Shown here piece after piece: positions 48,701 through 49,449 of a stretch of DNA of 49,449 nt. The notes below the pieces were generated by a model. It worked only from the letters and a program-made list of their open reading frames with translations, had not been told where the DNA came from and did no database searches. A program made the position numbers and the translations under genes. Numbering within the stretch: the first letter of the stretch is position 1; each line of letters starts with the position of its first letter. Source of the stretch: PVC group bacterium (lineage in GTDB: Bacteria > Omnitrophota > Gorgyraeia > B26-G9); assembly GCA_024231215.1 (NCBI GenBank), contig JAAEQR010000299.1, positions 1 to 49,449 on the forward strand, written 5' to 3'.

Positions 48701-49449
48701 GAGTTTACGTGGAGAATTAGACCAACAGGTGAATTGGATTACACTGATGGAACAAATGATTCGGGTGTAAATTATGACCAAGATACGCCGGTATGGAATG
48801 TGGAGGTTTCAGACAAAATTATTGTCCCAAACAGTATTACTGTAAAAGGTGCTTATGTTGGTGGTATTCAAATCATTTCAACATCTGCTTATGGACAAGA
48901 TTTAGCAAGCCAGCAAATTAATGGTATTATAGAGGAAGAGATTGTGGTATCTTGGCTTACCACTGAGGCTTTGGCTAATATTTATGCTGATGCAATACTC
49001 GGAAGATTAGGAATCACTTTCCGAGAAATAGTGTTTTCAGTAAGAGACGAAACAAACGGGATGATTCCACCTGGCGAGGAGATTACCTTTGCTTATACGC
49101 ATAAAAATATTACTTCAGATCAATATAAAATAAACCAAGTAATATACGATCATAAAAATCTGGCAGCAGAATATACTATAAGTTCAATTGTTAGATGGGA
49201 TATTGAAGAATTACAAGACATTCAAACAGATGAATTATCAGAACAGGTATCTCAGGTAGCTGAAACCACTACTATAAATACACCAGTTGGCACAATATTA
49301 ATCTGGTCCACTGATACTGCTCCAGAGGGATGGTTATTATGTGATGGTTCGGCAATTAATAGAGATGATTATGCAGATTTATTTGCAGTGATTGGTGAAA
49401 CATTTGGAGACGGAAATAATTCCACGACGTTTGAAATACCAGATTTTGA
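45746..49449 (+). CDS. Tail hub/fibre protein, N-terminal part (continues at 2-451)
   Basis: The frame stays open to the window end and continues through the circle joint: 1337 residues in all. Residues about 1-290 are beta-rich with a lectin-like stretch. Residues about 290-480 contain kelch-like repeats with YNSSW, YNTSW, YNSSF and YDSSW, pointing to a beta-propeller. Residues 850-1160 resemble a tail-tip hub (YYLEEGMFIQIIGE, NSITVKGAYVGG, YKINQVIYDHKN). The C-terminal collar domain lies beyond the joint. It probably combines tail tip and receptor-binding fibre in one chain. Confidence 0.8.
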   Translation, partial: MPIYNYDKENDVQNDKYPLNTHLVFEVSSSLIYFVDASDPTILLKTTDEGVTVTVVDVIAGVGTSRTKNIARAWHDRDNNLIYFVDCDYDNGTSYIWSLNTSTEAVVEIASLPADIFDIWIYDDNLYYDYFASSYDITSTYIEPEGDGSTVDWNTSTGSTHYTLIDEGATPATGDYIETDVADEEEIIEFYPNSFDITGYDYYINEGAASQIYEIEAKIYAAGGKVTIDGNLTGMTEQEIEINKTSSAHEWYSAVFSGLDLQDTDMDSLELTINNIYYGGSHLNEQLNSWAKASDFDDPYGGIRCIIWDGTYYHVVGGWYDDMRCVKYNSSWSKQSTTSNLHLKNQGGSWYGGCWDGTYFYVTDGSYTIYQYNTSWVEQNTFSAGSYPACAAGIAFDGTDFFIGGCDQKVRRYNSSFIVQEVINTSGDVDNNIYHISYDTVHDVFWLSTNNYEYMYDSSWNLLGSWDISSYHDGVCVVSDTYWYNWSAYNIKQRIMPFAEIATLRVEVKHYGNTQTDLVIKEHGETPESEDMGNITGRNWRSSQIVNHDDQFWFLWRWSDDDVELWKYDISTTTFTNMEDCGATTEIPPDQQGGIAYDEDDRFSFVLGTGTKEVSTILAKDDSLIGGGDYITYSAIEVDSKGIRTEKDYYIWFDQNGDGTTEDPAPADKTAIWVDISSATTDQNVSDAIESAVDAVTLIGCDNAGGLTCTLTNHYNGNVTDIADVDTTMTCTKVTDGVDNTYYYHTYDITGDTLTKGGEYNAALMLNRNTDASNDVPFNLEKGFHLTGRYVYQIDSGGRNLWKISDLSNSVADGTIVAITDSYLFIKRTSNDIELWKFQDFAAFLLEVEMFHAERDYATATIMYRSDKYYLEEGMFIQIIGETTNSIDGTVTDVQFEGYVLKPEDLNDEAVNFKVADLVNPALYDLLKSYSGELTGDSDDYLDLIIPTFNYISKGVFDAGQTLETISYSSNKANLVLMNQLAVGDEFTWRIRPTGELDYTDGTNDSGVNYDQDTPVWNVEVSDKIIVPNSITVKGAYVGGIQIISTSAYGQDLASQQINGIIEEEIVVSWLTTEALANIYADAILGRLGITFREIVFSVRDETNGMIPPGEEITFAYTHKNITSDQYKINQVIYDHKNLAAEYTISSIVRWDIEELQDIQTDELSEQVSQVAETTTINTPVGTILIWSTDTAPEGWLLCDGSAINRDDYADLFAVIGETFGDGNNSTTFEIPDF
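49309..49449. repeat. Terminal direct repeat, right copy (circle joint)
   Basis: Exact second copy of bases 1-141. Joining the two copies lets the reading frame starting at 45746 continue to the stop at 449-451 (4014 bases, an exact multiple of three), which supports true circularity or terminal redundancy of the viral DNA. Confidence 0.95.

Overview
The window is the complete, circularly closed genome of a tailed double-stranded DNA virus, about 49.3 kb. The first 141 bases are repeated exactly as the last 141 bases, and one open frame runs across the joint. The host is almost certainly an archaeon. The virus encodes a PCNA-type sliding clamp, an XPF/ERCC4-type nuclease, a primase-polymerase/SF3 helicase and a TFIIB-like transcription factor. 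Its promoters look like archaeal TATA boxes and many genes carry GGTGA or GAGGTAAA ribosome-binding sites. The host group cannot be fixed from the sequence; no pseudomurein-cleaving enzyme or other lysin was recognised. Most of the genome is AT-rich.

Layout. (1) Late, plus strand, 26931-49449 continuing through 1-2716: terminase large subunit, portal, a tropism-determinant-like fibre and small decoration or fibre proteins, a maturation protease with embedded scaffold, decoration protein, major capsid protein, connectors, tail tube, two tail chaperones joined by a likely -1 frameshift, a short tape measure, and a 1337-residue hub/fibre protein with a collar domain that crosses the circle joint. 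A tail-fibre-assembly-like protein, a U32-like protein and a membrane protein follow. The set implies a siphovirus-like particle with an HK97-type capsid. (2) Early/middle, minus strand, 25868 down to 2828: about 65 small genes packed with ATGA or TAATG overlaps. The part below about 15 kb holds the replication and nucleotide-processing genes: primase/helicase, ssDNA-binding candidate, ERCC4 nuclease, C5 methyltransferase, Cas4/RecB-like nuclease, PCNA, deoxyribosyltransferase-like protein and metallophosphoesterase. The part above it is dominated by very small proteins, many of them cysteine-rich zinc-ribbon types. (3) A minus-strand block, 28859-31001, sits between terminase and portal and contains the TFIIB-like factor.

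Regulation. Two matching control elements of about 115 bp stand in front of the primase gene (14886-14998) and the terminase gene (26703-26817). Each has two inverted copies of an 18-bp motif 95-97 bp apart centre to centre, enclosing an identical 19-bp TATA segment. They look like one viral regulon linking replication and packaging. A GC-richer, compositionally distinct island lies at about 24760-26720. It contains three genes on a leaderless TATA promoter and about 0.8 kb of repeat-bearing non-coding DNA next to the switch of coding strand, a plausible origin or structured-RNA locus.

Most notable points: the shared inverted-repeat promoter element, the TFIIB-like gene with no normal start codon for its zinc ribbon, the zinc-ribbon expansion, the odd GC-rich island, and in-frame internal starts in the scaffold and ssDNA-binding genes.
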